DNA of 64,000 bases from Sphaerotilus montanus. Its GTDB lineage: Bacteria > Pseudomonadota > Gammaproteobacteria > Burkholderiales > Burkholderiaceae_C. The translations under genes and the position numbers were made by a program. The stretch spans positions 2,294,001 through 2,358,000 of the forward strand of contig NZ_JACCFH010000001.1 in the NCBI RefSeq assembly GCF_013410775.1, in the 5' to 3' direction. The notes under the pieces were generated by a model that searched no databases, was not told the origin of the DNA, and saw only the letters and a program-made list of their open reading frames with translations. Positions 19,218 through 29,074 of this stretch are shown one piece after another; position 1 is the first letter of the stretch, and every line of letters starts with the position of its first letter.

Positions 19218-20809
19218 GCCTGCCGGCTTCCGCGGACGAGGTGCCGGCGAGCAGCCCGGCATCCCGCATCTCCCCCGCCGAGGTCACGCTGCTCGCCTCG
19301 GTCTTCCTGATCGCCGCCTGCGGCCTGGTCTACGAGCTGGCCGCGGGCGCGCTGGCGAGTTACCTGCTCGGCGACTCGATCCTGCAGTTCTCCACCGTCA
19401 TCGGCACCTACCTGTTCGCGATGGGCGTCGGCTCGTGGCTGAGCCGGTTCATCGAGCGGCAGCTGGTGGCGCAGTTCCTGGGGATCGAGCTGCTGGTCGG
19501 GCTGGTCGGCGGGCTGATGCCGGCGGCGCTGTTCGTGGCGCACAACGCGCTGCCGGGCTCGGCGCTGGGGGCGTTCCGGGTGCTGCTGTACGGGCTGGTG
19601 CTGCTGGTGGGCGCGCTGGTCGGGCTGGAGATCCCGCTGGTGATGCGCATCCTGCAGCGGCAGTTCCGCCAGCGCTATGCCCTGAAAGACCTGGTGTCGC
19701 AGGTGCTGACCTTCGACTACCTCGGCGCGCTGGTGGTGGCGCTGGCGTTTCCGCTGCTGCTGGTGCCGCACCTGGGGCTGATCCGCACCGGGCTGGTGTT
19801 CGGGCTGTTGAACGCGGGCGTGGCGGTGTGGACGCTGTGGCTGTTCCGCGGCGAGCTGCGGCGCTGGCGGGCCTATGCGGCGGCGTGTGCGGCGGTGGTG
19901 CTGGCGCTGGGCGCAGCGATGGCGGGCGCGGACCGGCTCACCACCTGGTCCGAGGACCGCTTCTACGGCGACCGCGTGCTCTACAAGGCCACCAGCGACT
20001 ACCAGCGCATCGTCGTCACCGGCGGCCCGGCGGGCGTGCGGCTGTTCCTGAACGGCAACCTCCAGTTCCACGAACGCGACGAGTACCGCTACCACGAGGC
20101 GCTGGTCCACCCCGCCATGGCCGGGCACGGGGCGCCCAGGCGCGTGCTGGTGCTCGGTGGCGGCGACGGGCTGGCGGTGCGCGAAATCCTCAAATATCCC
20201 TCGGTCGAGCAGGTCACGCTGGTCGAACTCGACCCGCACATGACGCAGCTGTTCTCGACCGAGCCGCGCCTGAAGGCGCTGAACGCGGGCGCGCTGACCT
20301 CGCCGAAGCTGCGGATCGTCCACGCCGACGCCTTCACCTGGCTGGAAGCGCAGCAGGGCACTGATGCGGTGTGGGACGTCATCGTCATCGACTTCCCCGA
20401 CCCGAGCAACTTCGCCATCGGCAAGCTCTACACCACCAGCTTCTACCAGGTCGTCGACCAGCACCTCTCGGCGGGCGGCTACGCCGTCGTGCAGACCACC
20501 TCGCCGCTGATCGCGCGGCGCAGCTTCTGGACCGTGGCGGCCACGCTCGCAGCGGTCGGGCTGACGGTGACGCCGTACCACGCACATGTGCCGAGCTTCG
20601 GCGAGTGGGGCTTTCTGCTCGCCGGGCGCCGGCCGTGGCGCGCGCCGACGGCCTTGCCCGCGGGGCTGCGCTTCCTGACGCTGGACGGGCTGGCCGCGCT
20701 GCAGCAGTTTCCGCCCGACATGGCCCGCGTCGAGGAAGAACCCAACCGCCTGTCGAACCAGCACCTCGTGCGGGTTTTCGAAGAGGAATGGGGCAGGGTG
20801 CACCAGTGA
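19214..20809 (+). CDS. Polyamine aminopropyltransferase-like protein with N-terminal membrane domain
   Basis: 531 residues from a GTG overlapping the DUF350 stop. The first 225 or so residues carry about seven transmembrane helices ('VFLIAACGLVYELAAGALASYLLGD' begins the first). The C-terminal half is a spermidine-synthase-fold methyltransferase-like domain: 'RVLVLGGGDGLAVREIL' binds the nucleoside, 'VELDPHM' ends the next strand, and 'DFPDPSN' holds the catalytic aspartate; the usual spermidine-synthase DPxGP is DPSNF here. Soluble SpeE makes spermidine from putrescine and decarboxylated SAM. The membrane-fused version may modify a membrane-associated acceptor. SpeD is encoded just downstream, which supports use of decarboxylated SAM. 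Confidence 0.87.
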   Translation: MSLPASADEVPASSPASRISPAEVTLLASVFLIAACGLVYELAAGALASYLLGDSILQFSTVIGTYLFAMGVGSWLSRFIERQLVAQFLGIELLVGLVGGLMPAALFVAHNALPGSALGAFRVLLYGLVLLVGALVGLEIPLVMRILQRQFRQRYALKDLVSQVLTFDYLGALVVALAFPLLLVPHLGLIRTGLVFGLLNAGVAVWTLWLFRGELRRWRAYAAACAAVVLALGAAMAGADRLTTWSEDRFYGDRVLYKATSDYQRIVVTGGPAGVRLFLNGNLQFHERDEYRYHEALVHPAMAGHGAPRRVLVLGGGDGLAVREILKYPSVEQVTLVELDPHMTQLFSTEPRLKALNAGALTSPKLRIVHADAFTWLEAQQGTDAVWDVIVIDFPDPSNFAIGKLYTTSFYQVVDQHLSAGGYAVVQTTSPLIARRSFWTVAATLAAVGLTVTPYHAHVPSFGEWGFLLAGRRPWRAPTALPAGLRFLTLDGLAALQQFPPDMARVEEEPNRLSNQHLVRVFEEEWGRVHQ

Positions 20810-22404
20810 ACCTGCACCGGCGCGACTGGCTGGCGCAGATGGTGGCACTCGGACTGGCCGGCTGCCGTCCGGCCGAGGCGCCGCTGGCGGGCGGCTGGGT
20901 CGGCGCGGCGGCGCAGCGCGGGCACCGGCTGCGGGCGCTGAAATCCGGCGCGCTGCCGGTGGCGGCGGTGCAGCGGCGGTCGAGCGTGCTGGTCATCGGT
21001 GCGGGCGTGGCGGGGCTGGCGGCGGCGCGGGCGCTGGGCCGGGCGGGCGTCGACGATGTGCACCTGCTGGAGCTGGAAGACGAGGCGGGTGGCCATGCCC
21101 GCGGTCACCGGATGGCCGGCATGGACTGCCCGCTCGGCGCGCATTACCTGCCGGTGCCTGGCGATGCGGCCCGCGAGGTGCGCGAACTGCTGGCCGACTT
21201 CGGGCTGGCGCGTGTCGAGCACGGCCGCTGGACCTGGGACGAGCGCCACCTGTGCCACAGCCCGCAGGAGCGCCTGTTCTTCGAGGGCGCGTGGCACGAG
21301 GGCCTGTTGCCGCCGGCTGAGCCGGGGTCGGCGACGCTGGCGCAGTACCGGCGCTTCTCGGCGCTGGTCAGCCAGGCGCAGCGCGCCGTCGGGTTCTCGA
21401 TGCCGGCGCTGCGCACGCCGTGGACGGCCGCACACGCGGCGCTGGAAGCCACCACCTTCGCCGACTGGCTGGCGCGAAACGGACTCGACGATGCCCGGCT
21501 GCGCTGGTACCTCGACTACTGCTGCCGCGACGACTACGGTGCCGATGCGGCCACCGTCTCCGCCTGGGCCGGCCTGCACTACTTTGCCAGTCGCCACGGT
21601 TTCCACCCGCCAGGCGACGAGGAGGCCGAGCGCGAGCCAGTGCTGACCTGGCCCGAGGGCAATGCCTGGCTGACGCGCCGCCTGGCCGCGCCTTTGACCG
21701 ACCGGCTGCACACCGGCCGCACGGCGCTGCGCGTGGAGGAGGGCCGGCACGCCGTCGAGGTGCTGGTCTGGGACGAGGCGGCCGGACAGGCCGAGCGCTG
21801 GACCGCCGACCGGGTCGTGCTGGCGCTGCCGGTGTTCGTCGCGACACGGCTGCTAGCGTCGCTGCCGGACGCGCTGCGCGTGGTGTCTGCGGACGCGCGG
21901 CACGCGCCGTGGCTGGTCGCCAATCTGCACCTCGGCGCGGCGCTGCTGGAGCGTGTCGGTGCGCCGCCCGCCTGGGACAGCGTGCCCTACGGCAGCACCT
22001 CGCTCGGCTATGTCGATGCGATGCACCAGTCGATGCGCCCGCACGCTGGCCCGACGGTGCTGACGGTCTACTTGGCGTTGCCAGTCGCGGAGCGGGCCGC
22101 GCTGCTGGCGGATGACTGGCGGCCTTGGGCGCAGCGGGTGATCGCGGATCTGGTGCCGCTGCATCCCGATCTGCCCGACCAGTTGCGCCGCATCGACCTG
22201 ATGCGCTACGGCCACGCGATGCGCATGCCGCTGCCGGGGACGCGGTCTTCATCGGCCCACCAGGCGCTGGCCCGGCTGCCTGGCCGGGTGACGCTGGCGC
22301 ACGCGGACCTGGCGGGCTATTCGGTGTTCGAAGAGGCGTACACGCTGGGCGTGCAGGCCGGATTCAGCGTGGCGCAGGCCCTGGGACGACCGCACCGCGG
22401 ATGA
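20806..22404 (+). CDS. FAD/NAD(P)-binding oxidoreductase (amine oxidase-like), exported
   Basis: 532 residues from a GTG that overlaps the preceding stop (GTGA). The N-terminus has HRRDWLAQ followed by a short hydrophobic stretch and the lipobox-like LAGC (C20), so it could be a Tat-exported lipoprotein. The dinucleotide-binding motif VIGAGVAGLAAARALG at about residues 64-79 and 'LLELEDEAGGHARG' fit FAD-dependent amine oxidases and phytoene-desaturase-like enzymes. The operon context (spermidine-synthase-like and speD) suggests oxidation of an amine or polyamine product, but this is inference. Its last 41 bases overlap the 3' end of the convergent speD gene. Confidence 0.85.
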   Translation: MNLHRRDWLAQMVALGLAGCRPAEAPLAGGWVGAAAQRGHRLRALKSGALPVAAVQRRSSVLVIGAGVAGLAAARALGRAGVDDVHLLELEDEAGGHARGHRMAGMDCPLGAHYLPVPGDAAREVRELLADFGLARVEHGRWTWDERHLCHSPQERLFFEGAWHEGLLPPAEPGSATLAQYRRFSALVSQAQRAVGFSMPALRTPWTAAHAALEATTFADWLARNGLDDARLRWYLDYCCRDDYGADAATVSAWAGLHYFASRHGFHPPGDEEAEREPVLTWPEGNAWLTRRLAAPLTDRLHTGRTALRVEEGRHAVEVLVWDEAAGQAERWTADRVVLALPVFVATRLLASLPDALRVVSADARHAPWLVANLHLGAALLERVGAPPAWDSVPYGSTSLGYVDAMHQSMRPHAGPTVLTVYLALPVAERAALLADDWRPWAQRVIADLVPLHPDLPDQLRRIDLMRYGHAMRMPLPGTRSSSAHQALARLPGRVTLAHADLAGYSVFEEAYTLGVQAGFSVAQALGRPHRG

Positions 22405-22762
22405 CTTCGCGCTGCTCGGTCCGGCCCGGCTGGAACAGCGCCTGCATCACCGCCATCACCTGCCGGGCCCGGTCGGAGTGGTCGCCGCTGCGGTTGCAGA
22501 CGTAGACGTCCAGCGTCACCGTGGCCAGTTCTGGCCAGGTGTGCAGCGCCAGATGCGACTCGGCCAGCAGCACCACGCCCGTGACGCCGCCGGGCTCGTC
22601 CGGCGTCCGGCCCGGGAACTGGTGGAACACGGCGCCGACGGCCTGCAGCCCGGCCTCCGCGACCGCCTGCACGGCGGCTTCGCGCAGGTGCCGGGCGTCG
22701 GTCATCCAGCGTGCCGGGCCGGCACAGGCGTGCAGTTCCGCGCTGAGGTGCAGTCCGTTCAT
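22364..22762 (-). CDS. speD: S-adenosylmethionine decarboxylase proenzyme
   Basis: Pyruvoyl enzyme that makes decarboxylated SAM, the aminopropyl donor. 132 residues from the ATG at 22762, close to the short bacterial/archaeal SpeD class. The self-cleavage site is AESHLALHTWPE: S69 would become the pyruvoyl group, with H74 and C89 ('YVCN') as the conserved processing and catalytic residues. A longer version from 22798 would add 12 residues reading through the rpsJ terminator region and is unlikely. The gene is convergent to and overlaps the FAD oxidoreductase gene of the polyamine-type operon. In related clusters speD is usually codirectional, so the orientation is notable. Confidence 0.9.
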   Translation of the reverse strand: MNGLHLSAELHACAGPARWMTDARHLREAAVQAVAEAGLQAVGAVFHQFPGRTPDEPGGVTGVVLLAESHLALHTWPELATVTLDVYVCNRSGDHSDRARQVMAVMQALFQPGRTEQREVIRGAVVPGPAPR

Positions 22763-22783
22763 GGTCGGGCAGGCGGCAGGCAC

Positions 22784-22809
22784 AAAAAAAGCGACCACAG
22801 GGGTCGCTT
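22784..22809 (-). terminator. Intrinsic terminator of the str operon
   Basis: On the minus strand, an 8-bp stem (AAGCGACC / GGTCGCTT, + strand sense) with a five-base loop is followed by a run of seven T. It lies 56 bases after the rpsJ stop and just before the speD start codon. Position and shape are those of a rho-independent terminator. Confidence 0.85.
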
Positions 22810-22865
22810 CTTCGCAAGCGTCATCCGGGTGTCATCCGACGAGCGGACGATGCCCGGAGAACACC

Positions 22866-23177
22866 TCACTGCAGCTTGATCTCGACGTCCACGCCAGCCG
22901 GCAGGTCGAGCTTCATGAGGGCGTCGACCGTCTTGTCGGTCGGGTCCACGATGTCCATCAGACGCTGGTGGGTGCGGATCTCGAACTGGTCGCGCGAGGT
23001 CTTGTTGACGTGCGGCGAGCGCAGGATGTCGAAGCGCTGCATGCGCGTCGGCAGGGGCACGGGACCCTTGACGATGGCGCCGGTGCGCTTGGCGGTCTCG
23101 ACGATTTCCTGGGCCGACTGGTCGATCAGCTTGTAATCGAACGCCTTCAGGCGGATGCGGATCTTTTGCTTTTGCAT
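22866..23177 (-). CDS. rpsJ: 30S ribosomal protein S10
   Basis: 103 residues from the ATG at 23177 ([20 protein letters not shown]), the normal S10 length; a start at 23210 would add 11 foreign residues. S10 is a small-subunit head protein and, as NusE, a partner of NusB in antitermination. The loop segment 'GPVPLPTR' and the end 'VDVEIKLQ' are canonical. It is the last gene of the str operon here, and a terminator follows at once. The usual S10-operon genes (rplC onward) do not follow. Confidence 0.98.
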   Translation of the reverse strand: MQKQKIRIRLKAFDYKLIDQSAQEIVETAKRTGAIVKGPVPLPTRMQRFDILRSPHVNKTSRDQFEIRTHQRLMDIVDPTDKTVDALMKLDLPAGVDVEIKLQ

Positions 23178-23276
23178 GACTGGTCTTTCAAAAAGAGCGA
23201 TGCGGCCCACCGGGGTCGGCCGCGAACAGGAAAGGGCGGGGCACCTCGCGGCACCCCGCCACCGTCACACAAAAGT

Positions 23277-24467
<1,191 letters not shown>

Positions 24468-24535
24468 TTTCAGATCTCCAGATCACAAAGAACATGGCCG
24501 GTGGCCGGTTTAACGTCTCGCGGGAACCTGCAGGT

Positions 24536-24613
24536 CCGTTCACCACCGGCAGTGAACGGCAGGCTCGCCGAAGACAACAGATTGGTGCTGTCACCCGACC
24601 AGCGGGTGACAGC
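24536..24613 (-). other. Two stem-loops in the fusA-tuf spacer
   Basis: An 11-bp perfect stem with loop ACCAG (24587-24597 with 24603-24613) starts ten bases after the fusA stop. A second, 8-bp stem (24536-24543 with 24552-24559) lies nearer tuf. No T-run follows either, so processing, stability or partial attenuation is more likely than full termination. Confidence 0.5.
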
Positions 24614-24623
24614 GGGCAGCATC

Positions 24624-26726
24624 TTACTTCGAACGCGCCGTGATGATCTGCTCGGCGACGTTGCGCGGAGCTTCAGCGTAGTGCTTGAACTCCATCGTGT
24701 ACGTGGCACGGCCTTGCGACATCGAACGCAGCGTGGTCGAGTAGCCGAACATTTCCGACAGCGGCACTTCGGCCTTGATGGTCTTGCCACCGCCAGGGAT
24801 GTCGTCCATGCCCTGGACCATGCCGCGGCGGCTGGACAGATCGCCCATCACCGAGCCGGCGTAGTCTTCCGGGGTCTCGACTTCGACGGCCATCATCGGC
24901 TCCAGGATCACCGGCTTGGCCTTGCGGCAGCCGTCCTTGAAACCGATCGAGGCGGCCATCTTGAACGCGTTTTCGTTCGAGTCCACGTCGTGGTACGAAC
25001 CGAAGGTCAGCGTCACCTTGACGTCGACCACCGGGAAGCCGGCCAGCACGCCGTTCGGCAGCGTGTCGATCAGGCCCTTTTCCACCGCGGGGATGAACTC
25101 GCGCGGCACCACGCCGCCCTTGATGGCGTCGACGAACTCGAAGCCCTTGCCCGGCTCCTGCGGCTCGATGGTCAGCACGACGTGGCCGTACTGGCCCTTG
25201 CCGCCCGACTGGCGCACGAACTTGCCTTCGACTTCGGTGACCTTGTCGCGGATCGTTTCGCGGTAGGCGACCTGCGGCTTGCCGACGTTGGCTTCCACGC
25301 CGAATTCGCGCTTCATGCGGTCGACGATGATTTCCAGGTGCAGCTCGCCCATGCCGGAAATGATGGTCTGGCCCGATTCCTCGTCGGTGCGGACGCGGAA
25401 CGAAGGATCTTCTGCAGCCAGACGGCCCAGCGCGATGCCCATCTTTTCCTGGTCGGCCTTGGTCTTCGGCTCGACAGCCTGCGAGATCACCGGCTCCGGG
25501 AACACCATCTTTTCCAGCGTGATGATCGCGTCCGGATCGCACAGGGTCTCGCCCGTGGTCACGAACTTCAGGCCCACGCAGGCGGCGATGTCACCGGCCA
25601 GAATTTCCTTGATTTCTTCGCGCTGGTTGGCGTGCATCTGCAGGATGCGGCCGATGCGTTCCTTCTTGCCCTTGATGGGGTTGAAGACGGAAGCGCCGGA
25701 CTGCAGCACGCCCGAGTACACGCGCACGAAGGTCAGCTGGCCGACGAACGGGTCGGTCATCAGCTTGAATGCCAGCGCAGCGAACTTCTCGCTGTCGTCG
25801 GCACGGCGGCTGGTCGGCTGGTCGTCTTCATCGGTGCCTTCGACCGGCGGGATGTCGATCGGCGACGGCATGAAGTCGATGAGCGCGTCGAGCATGCGCT
25901 GCACGCCCTTGTTCTTGAACGCGCTGCCGCACAGCATCGGCTGGATTTCGCAGGCGATGGTGCGCGTGCGCAGGGCCAGCTTGATCTCGTCTTCGGTGAG
26001 GTCACCGGTTTCGAGATACTTGTTCATCAGCTCTTCGGTCGCTTCGGCGGCCGCTTCGACCATCTTCTCGCGCCATTCGGCAGCGACGGAGACCAGGTCG
26101 GCCGGGATGTCCGCGTAGTCGAACTTCATGCCCTGGGAGTCTTCGTCCCAGAAGATGGCCTTCATCTTCAGCAGGTCGACCACGCCCTTGAAGCCTTCTT
26201 CTGCACCGATCGGCACCACGACGGGCACCGGGTTCGCGCGCAGACGCGTCTTCATCTGCTCGACGACCTTGAAGAAGTTGGCACCGGTACGGTCCATCTT
26301 GTTCACGAACGCGAGGCGGGGAACCTTGTACTTGTTGGCCTGGCGCCAGACAGTCTCGGACTGCGGCTGCACGCCACCGACTGCGCAGTACACCATGCAG
26401 GCACCGTCGAGCACGCGCATCGAACGTTCGACTTCGATGGTGAAGTCCACGTGTCCGGGGGTGTCGATGATGTTGATGCGGTGTTCCGGCAGGGAGCGGT
26501 CCATGCCCTTCCAGAAGCAGGTCGTGGCAGCCGACGTGATGGTGATGCCGCGCTCTTGCTCTTGCTCCATCCAGTCCATCGTGGCCGCGCCATCGTGGAC
26601 TTCACCGATCTTGTGGTTCACGCCCGTGTAGAACAGGATCCGCTCGGTGGTGGTGGTTTTGCCGGCGTCGATGTGGGCCGAGATACCGATGTTGCGGTAC
26701 CGCTCGATGGGGGTCTGGCGAGCCAT
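24624..26726 (-). CDS. fusA: Elongation factor G
   Basis: 700 residues, normal EF-G length. Translocation GTPase of the ribosome. GTP-binding motifs are intact: AHIDAGKTT near residue 18, DTPGHVDF near 88 and NKMDRTGA near 142. The domain IV tip and the C-terminal '[19 protein letters not shown]' match the housekeeping FusA rather than the EF-G2 type. It lies between rpsG and tuf in the str operon. The 5' leader contains an 8-bp inverted repeat at 26747-26785. Confidence 0.98.
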   Translation of the reverse strand: MARQTPIERYRNIGISAHIDAGKTTTTERILFYTGVNHKIGEVHDGAATMDWMEQEQERGITITSAATTCFWKGMDRSLPEHRINIIDTPGHVDFTIEVERSMRVLDGACMVYCAVGGVQPQSETVWRQANKYKVPRLAFVNKMDRTGANFFKVVEQMKTRLRANPVPVVVPIGAEEGFKGVVDLLKMKAIFWDEDSQGMKFDYADIPADLVSVAAEWREKMVEAAAEATEELMNKYLETGDLTEDEIKLALRTRTIACEIQPMLCGSAFKNKGVQRMLDALIDFMPSPIDIPPVEGTDEDDQPTSRRADDSEKFAALAFKLMTDPFVGQLTFVRVYSGVLQSGASVFNPIKGKKERIGRILQMHANQREEIKEILAGDIAACVGLKFVTTGETLCDPDAIITLEKMVFPEPVISQAVEPKTKADQEKMGIALGRLAAEDPSFRVRTDEESGQTIISGMGELHLEIIVDRMKREFGVEANVGKPQVAYRETIRDKVTEVEGKFVRQSGGKGQYGHVVLTIEPQEPGKGFEFVDAIKGGVVPREFIPAVEKGLIDTLPNGVLAGFPVVDVKVTLTFGSYHDVDSNENAFKMAASIGFKDGCRKAKPVILEPMMAVEVETPEDYAGSVMGDLSSRRGMVQGMDDIPGGGKTIKAEVPLSEMFGYSTTLRSMSQGRATYTMEFKHYAEAPRNVAEQIITARSK

Positions 26727-26746
26727 GGTGTCACTCCAAATGCAAA

Positions 26747-26785
26747 GACTGCCCCAGACGGTCGATCGGACCGAAGAGGGCAGTC
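26747..26785 (-). other. Inverted repeat in the fusA leader
   Basis: GACTGCCC (26747-26754) pairs perfectly with GGGCAGTC (26778-26785); the 23-base interior contains a smaller inner pairing (GGTC...GACC). It lies in the rpsG-fusA spacer, about 20 bases before the fusA start codon. It may influence translation of fusA, but no ligand or protein site is evident. Confidence 0.35.
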
Positions 26786-26830
26786 AGGGGGTTCAAGGTC
26801 GGATGGACCGGATCAGTCTTGGTTTCTGAA

Positions 26831-27301
26831 TCAGAAACGGAAGTGCGAGAACGCCTTGTTGGCTTCTGCCATGCGGTGCACTTCGTCGCGCTTCTTCATC
26901 GCGCCGCCGCGGCCTTCGCTGGCTTCGAGCAGTTCGTTGCACAGACGCTGTGCCATCGACTTCTCGCTGCGCTTGCGGGCGGATTCCTTCAGCCAACGCA
27001 TGGCCAGGGCCATCCGGCGGACAGGGCGAACTTCCACGGGAACTTGGTAGTTCGCACCGCCGACACGGCGGGACTTGACTTCGACCATCGGCTTGACGTT
27101 GTTCAGCGCGGTCATGAAGATTTCGAGCGGCTCCTTGCCGGCCTTCTTCTCGACCTGTTCCAGGGCACCGTAGATGATGCGTTCTGCAACAGCCTTCTTG
27201 CCCGATTCCATGACGACGTTCATGAACTTGGACAGGTCAACGGATCCGAACTTCGGATCAGGCAGGATCTCGCGCTTGGGTACTTCGCGGCGACGTGGCA
27301 T
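26831..27301 (-). CDS. rpsG: 30S ribosomal protein S7
   Basis: 156 residues from the ATG at 27301, preceded by AAGGAAT seven bases upstream. The opening [19 protein letters not shown] is canonical; an upstream start at 27340 would add 13 residues that are not part of S7. S7 binds the 3' major domain of 16S rRNA and, in enterobacteria, is the translational repressor of the str operon. Second gene of the operon, 176 bases after rpsL. Confidence 0.98.
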   Translation of the reverse strand: MPRRREVPKREILPDPKFGSVDLSKFMNVVMESGKKAVAERIIYGALEQVEKKAGKEPLEIFMTALNNVKPMVEVKSRRVGGANYQVPVEVRPVRRMALAMRWLKESARKRSEKSMAQRLCNELLEASEGRGGAMKKRDEVHRMAEANKAFSHFRF

Positions 27302-27477
27302 TTCAATTCCTTTCGAGGCTTCAGTTGGTGGTGTCGGCACTGCGGCTCAGACCACCTCGGATGTCACTCACAGCCTGGACATCCACTTACTCCCGACAGC
27401 CAGCTCAAGAGCGTAAGGCTGAACGGTGACGAAGTGACGACCGGATCCGGTACGTCAAATCACGGACAGGCTCAAAC

Positions 27478-27864
27478 TTATTTGGCCTTGGTGTTCTTCG
27501 GACGCTTCGCGCCGTACTTGGAGCGCGATTGCTTGCGGTCCTTGACGCCCTGCAGGTCGAGGGAGCCGCGCACGATGTGGTAACGCACACCCGGCAGATC
27601 CTTCACACGACCGCCGCGCACGAGCACGACCGAGTGTTCCTGGAGGTTGTGGCCTTCACCGCCGATGTACGAGATGACCTCGAACCCGTTGGTCAGGCGC
27701 ACCTTGGCGACTTTCCGGAGTGCCGAGTTCGGCTTCTTCGGGGTCGTGGTGTAGACGCGGGTGCAGACACCGCGGCGCTGCGGGCAATTCTGCATCGCAG
27801 GCGACTTGGACTTCGTGACTTCGACCTCACGGCCGTGGCGCACGAGCTGGTTGATGGTTGGCAT
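27478..27864 (-). CDS. rpsL: 30S ribosomal protein S12
   Basis: 128 residues from the ATG at 27864 ([14 protein letters not shown]). S12 is the decoding-centre protein; the streptomycin-related loops [12 protein letters not shown] and '[13 protein letters not shown]' have wild-type lysines, so no resistance change is visible. First gene of the str operon. A promoter-like sequence is placed at 27974-28003, giving a leader of roughly 100 nucleotides that contains a 14-bp palindrome at 27950-27963. An upstream in-frame start at 27945 would add 27 non-family residues. Confidence 0.98.
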   Translation of the reverse strand: MPTINQLVRHGREVEVTKSKSPAMQNCPQRRGVCTRVYTTTPKKPNSALRKVAKVRLTNGFEVISYIGGEGHNLQEHSVVLVRGGRVKDLPGVRYHIVRGSLDLQGVKDRKQSRSKYGAKRPKNTKAK

Positions 27865-27973
27865 GGGTAACTTGTTCCCGTTTGAAGTTACGATGTTTTC
27901 CGGTCGTTCCGATGACCACACTGCGCGGCGATTTGCCAATGCCATGCGCTCGGAAATTTCCGAAAAGCCTTCG

Positions 27974-28003
27974 ATTGTACGCGCCTTCCGTCAACAGGGG
28001 CAA
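27974..28003 (-). promoter_or_regulatory. Sigma70-type promoter for the str operon
   Basis: Reading the minus strand, TTGCCC (27998-28003) and TACAAT (27974-27979) are separated by 18 bases, a good -35/-10 pair 110 bases before rpsL. A TTGACG also occurs here but is only nine bases from TACAAT and cannot pair with it. Confidence 0.6.
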
Positions 28004-28064
28004 TGCGGAGTGACATCGGGTGCGACAGCGGCGCGACACGGGGGGCTTCCGCTAGAGTCCGTGC

Positions 28065-28994
28065 ATGTTCCATGCAGCCGATCCCTCCGATGTCCGATTC
28101 CCCTCGATCGAGGGTCTGCGTGCGTTCGAGGCCGTGGCGCGGCTCGGTTCGTGCGAGCGCGCGGCGGATGAACTGGCCGTCACGGCGAGCGCCATCTCGA
28201 AGCGGGTGGCCACGCTCGAAGACCTGCTGGGCACCCCGCTGTTCAGCCGCAGCCTGCGTGCCCTGTCGCTGACCGCCGCCGGCCGCGAGTACCTGGAGCA
28301 GGTGCGCATCGCGCTGGGCCTGCTGGCCGCCGTGCCGCTGCACCGCCGGCAGGCGCAGCGGGTGCAGCGCCTGCGCGTGAGTTCGCCGCCCACCTTCGCG
28401 CGCCAGATCCTGGTGCCGGCGCTGGCCGACTACACCGCCGCCCACCCCGAGGTCGAGCTGGAGATCGTGCTGTCGATTCCCTACATCGACGGCGGGCAGG
28501 CCGACGCTGATGTCGAGATCCGCAATGGGGATGCGGCGGCGGCCGGCGTCGATCCGCTGATGGAGGATGTGCTGGTGCCGCTGGCCGCACCCGGGCTGCT
28601 GGCGCGGCTGGCGCCGATCACCGTGCCGGCCGATCTGGCACAGGCACCGCTGCTGCGCACGCCGCTGGAGCCGTGGACACCGTGGTTCCGCGCCGCCGGG
28701 CTGGACTGGCACGAGCCGACCCAGGGGCCGCGTCTCGTGGACCTCGGCCTGACGCTGGAAGCCGCCGTCTGCGGGCAGGGCGTGGCGCTGGCGCGGCCTT
28801 CGCTGGCGCGCCACTGGCTGCGCAGCGGGGCACTGGTGCCGCTGTTCCGCACCACGGCCCGGCCGGCGCATCTCTATTACGCGGTGGCCCACAGCGCGCA
28901 CGAGCCGGCCTTCGGCTTCATCGACTGGCTGGCGGCGGTGGCCACCGAACTGGCCGACGAGGCGACGCAGGAACTTCTTTCCCGTCCAGCCTGA
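28065..28994 (+). CDS. LysR-family transcriptional regulator
   Basis: 309 residues. The N-terminal winged helix-turn-helix (about residues 10-75) has the LysR pattern FPSIEGLRAFEAVARLGS and 'ERAADELAVTASAISKRVA'; the rest is the periplasmic-binding-like effector domain. The DNA-binding part most resembles the GcvA group. It is read divergently from the str operon and ends 80 bases before the first lactate dehydrogenase gene, on the same strand, so control of lactate use is a reasonable guess. Effector unknown. Confidence 0.9.
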   Translation: MFHAADPSDVRFPSIEGLRAFEAVARLGSCERAADELAVTASAISKRVATLEDLLGTPLFSRSLRALSLTAAGREYLEQVRIALGLLAAVPLHRRQAQRVQRLRVSSPPTFARQILVPALADYTAAHPEVELEIVLSIPYIDGGQADADVEIRNGDAAAAGVDPLMEDVLVPLAAPGLLARLAPITVPADLAQAPLLRTPLEPWTPWFRAAGLDWHEPTQGPRLVDLGLTLEAAVCGQGVALARPSLARHWLRSGALVPLFRTTARPAHLYYAVAHSAHEPAFGFIDWLAAVATELADEATQELLSRPA

Positions 28995-29074
28995 CGAAGC
29001 TTCCGCGCACGCGGGGCGGCGCGGGCCTACGATCTGTCACTCCAAGACCGAGCCAGACCGAGGAGACCGCCACC

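Noticed and set aside
27980-27996. TTGACG as -35 box for rpsL
   Set aside because: Only nine bases separate it from TACAAT; TTGCCC with an 18-base spacer fits better.
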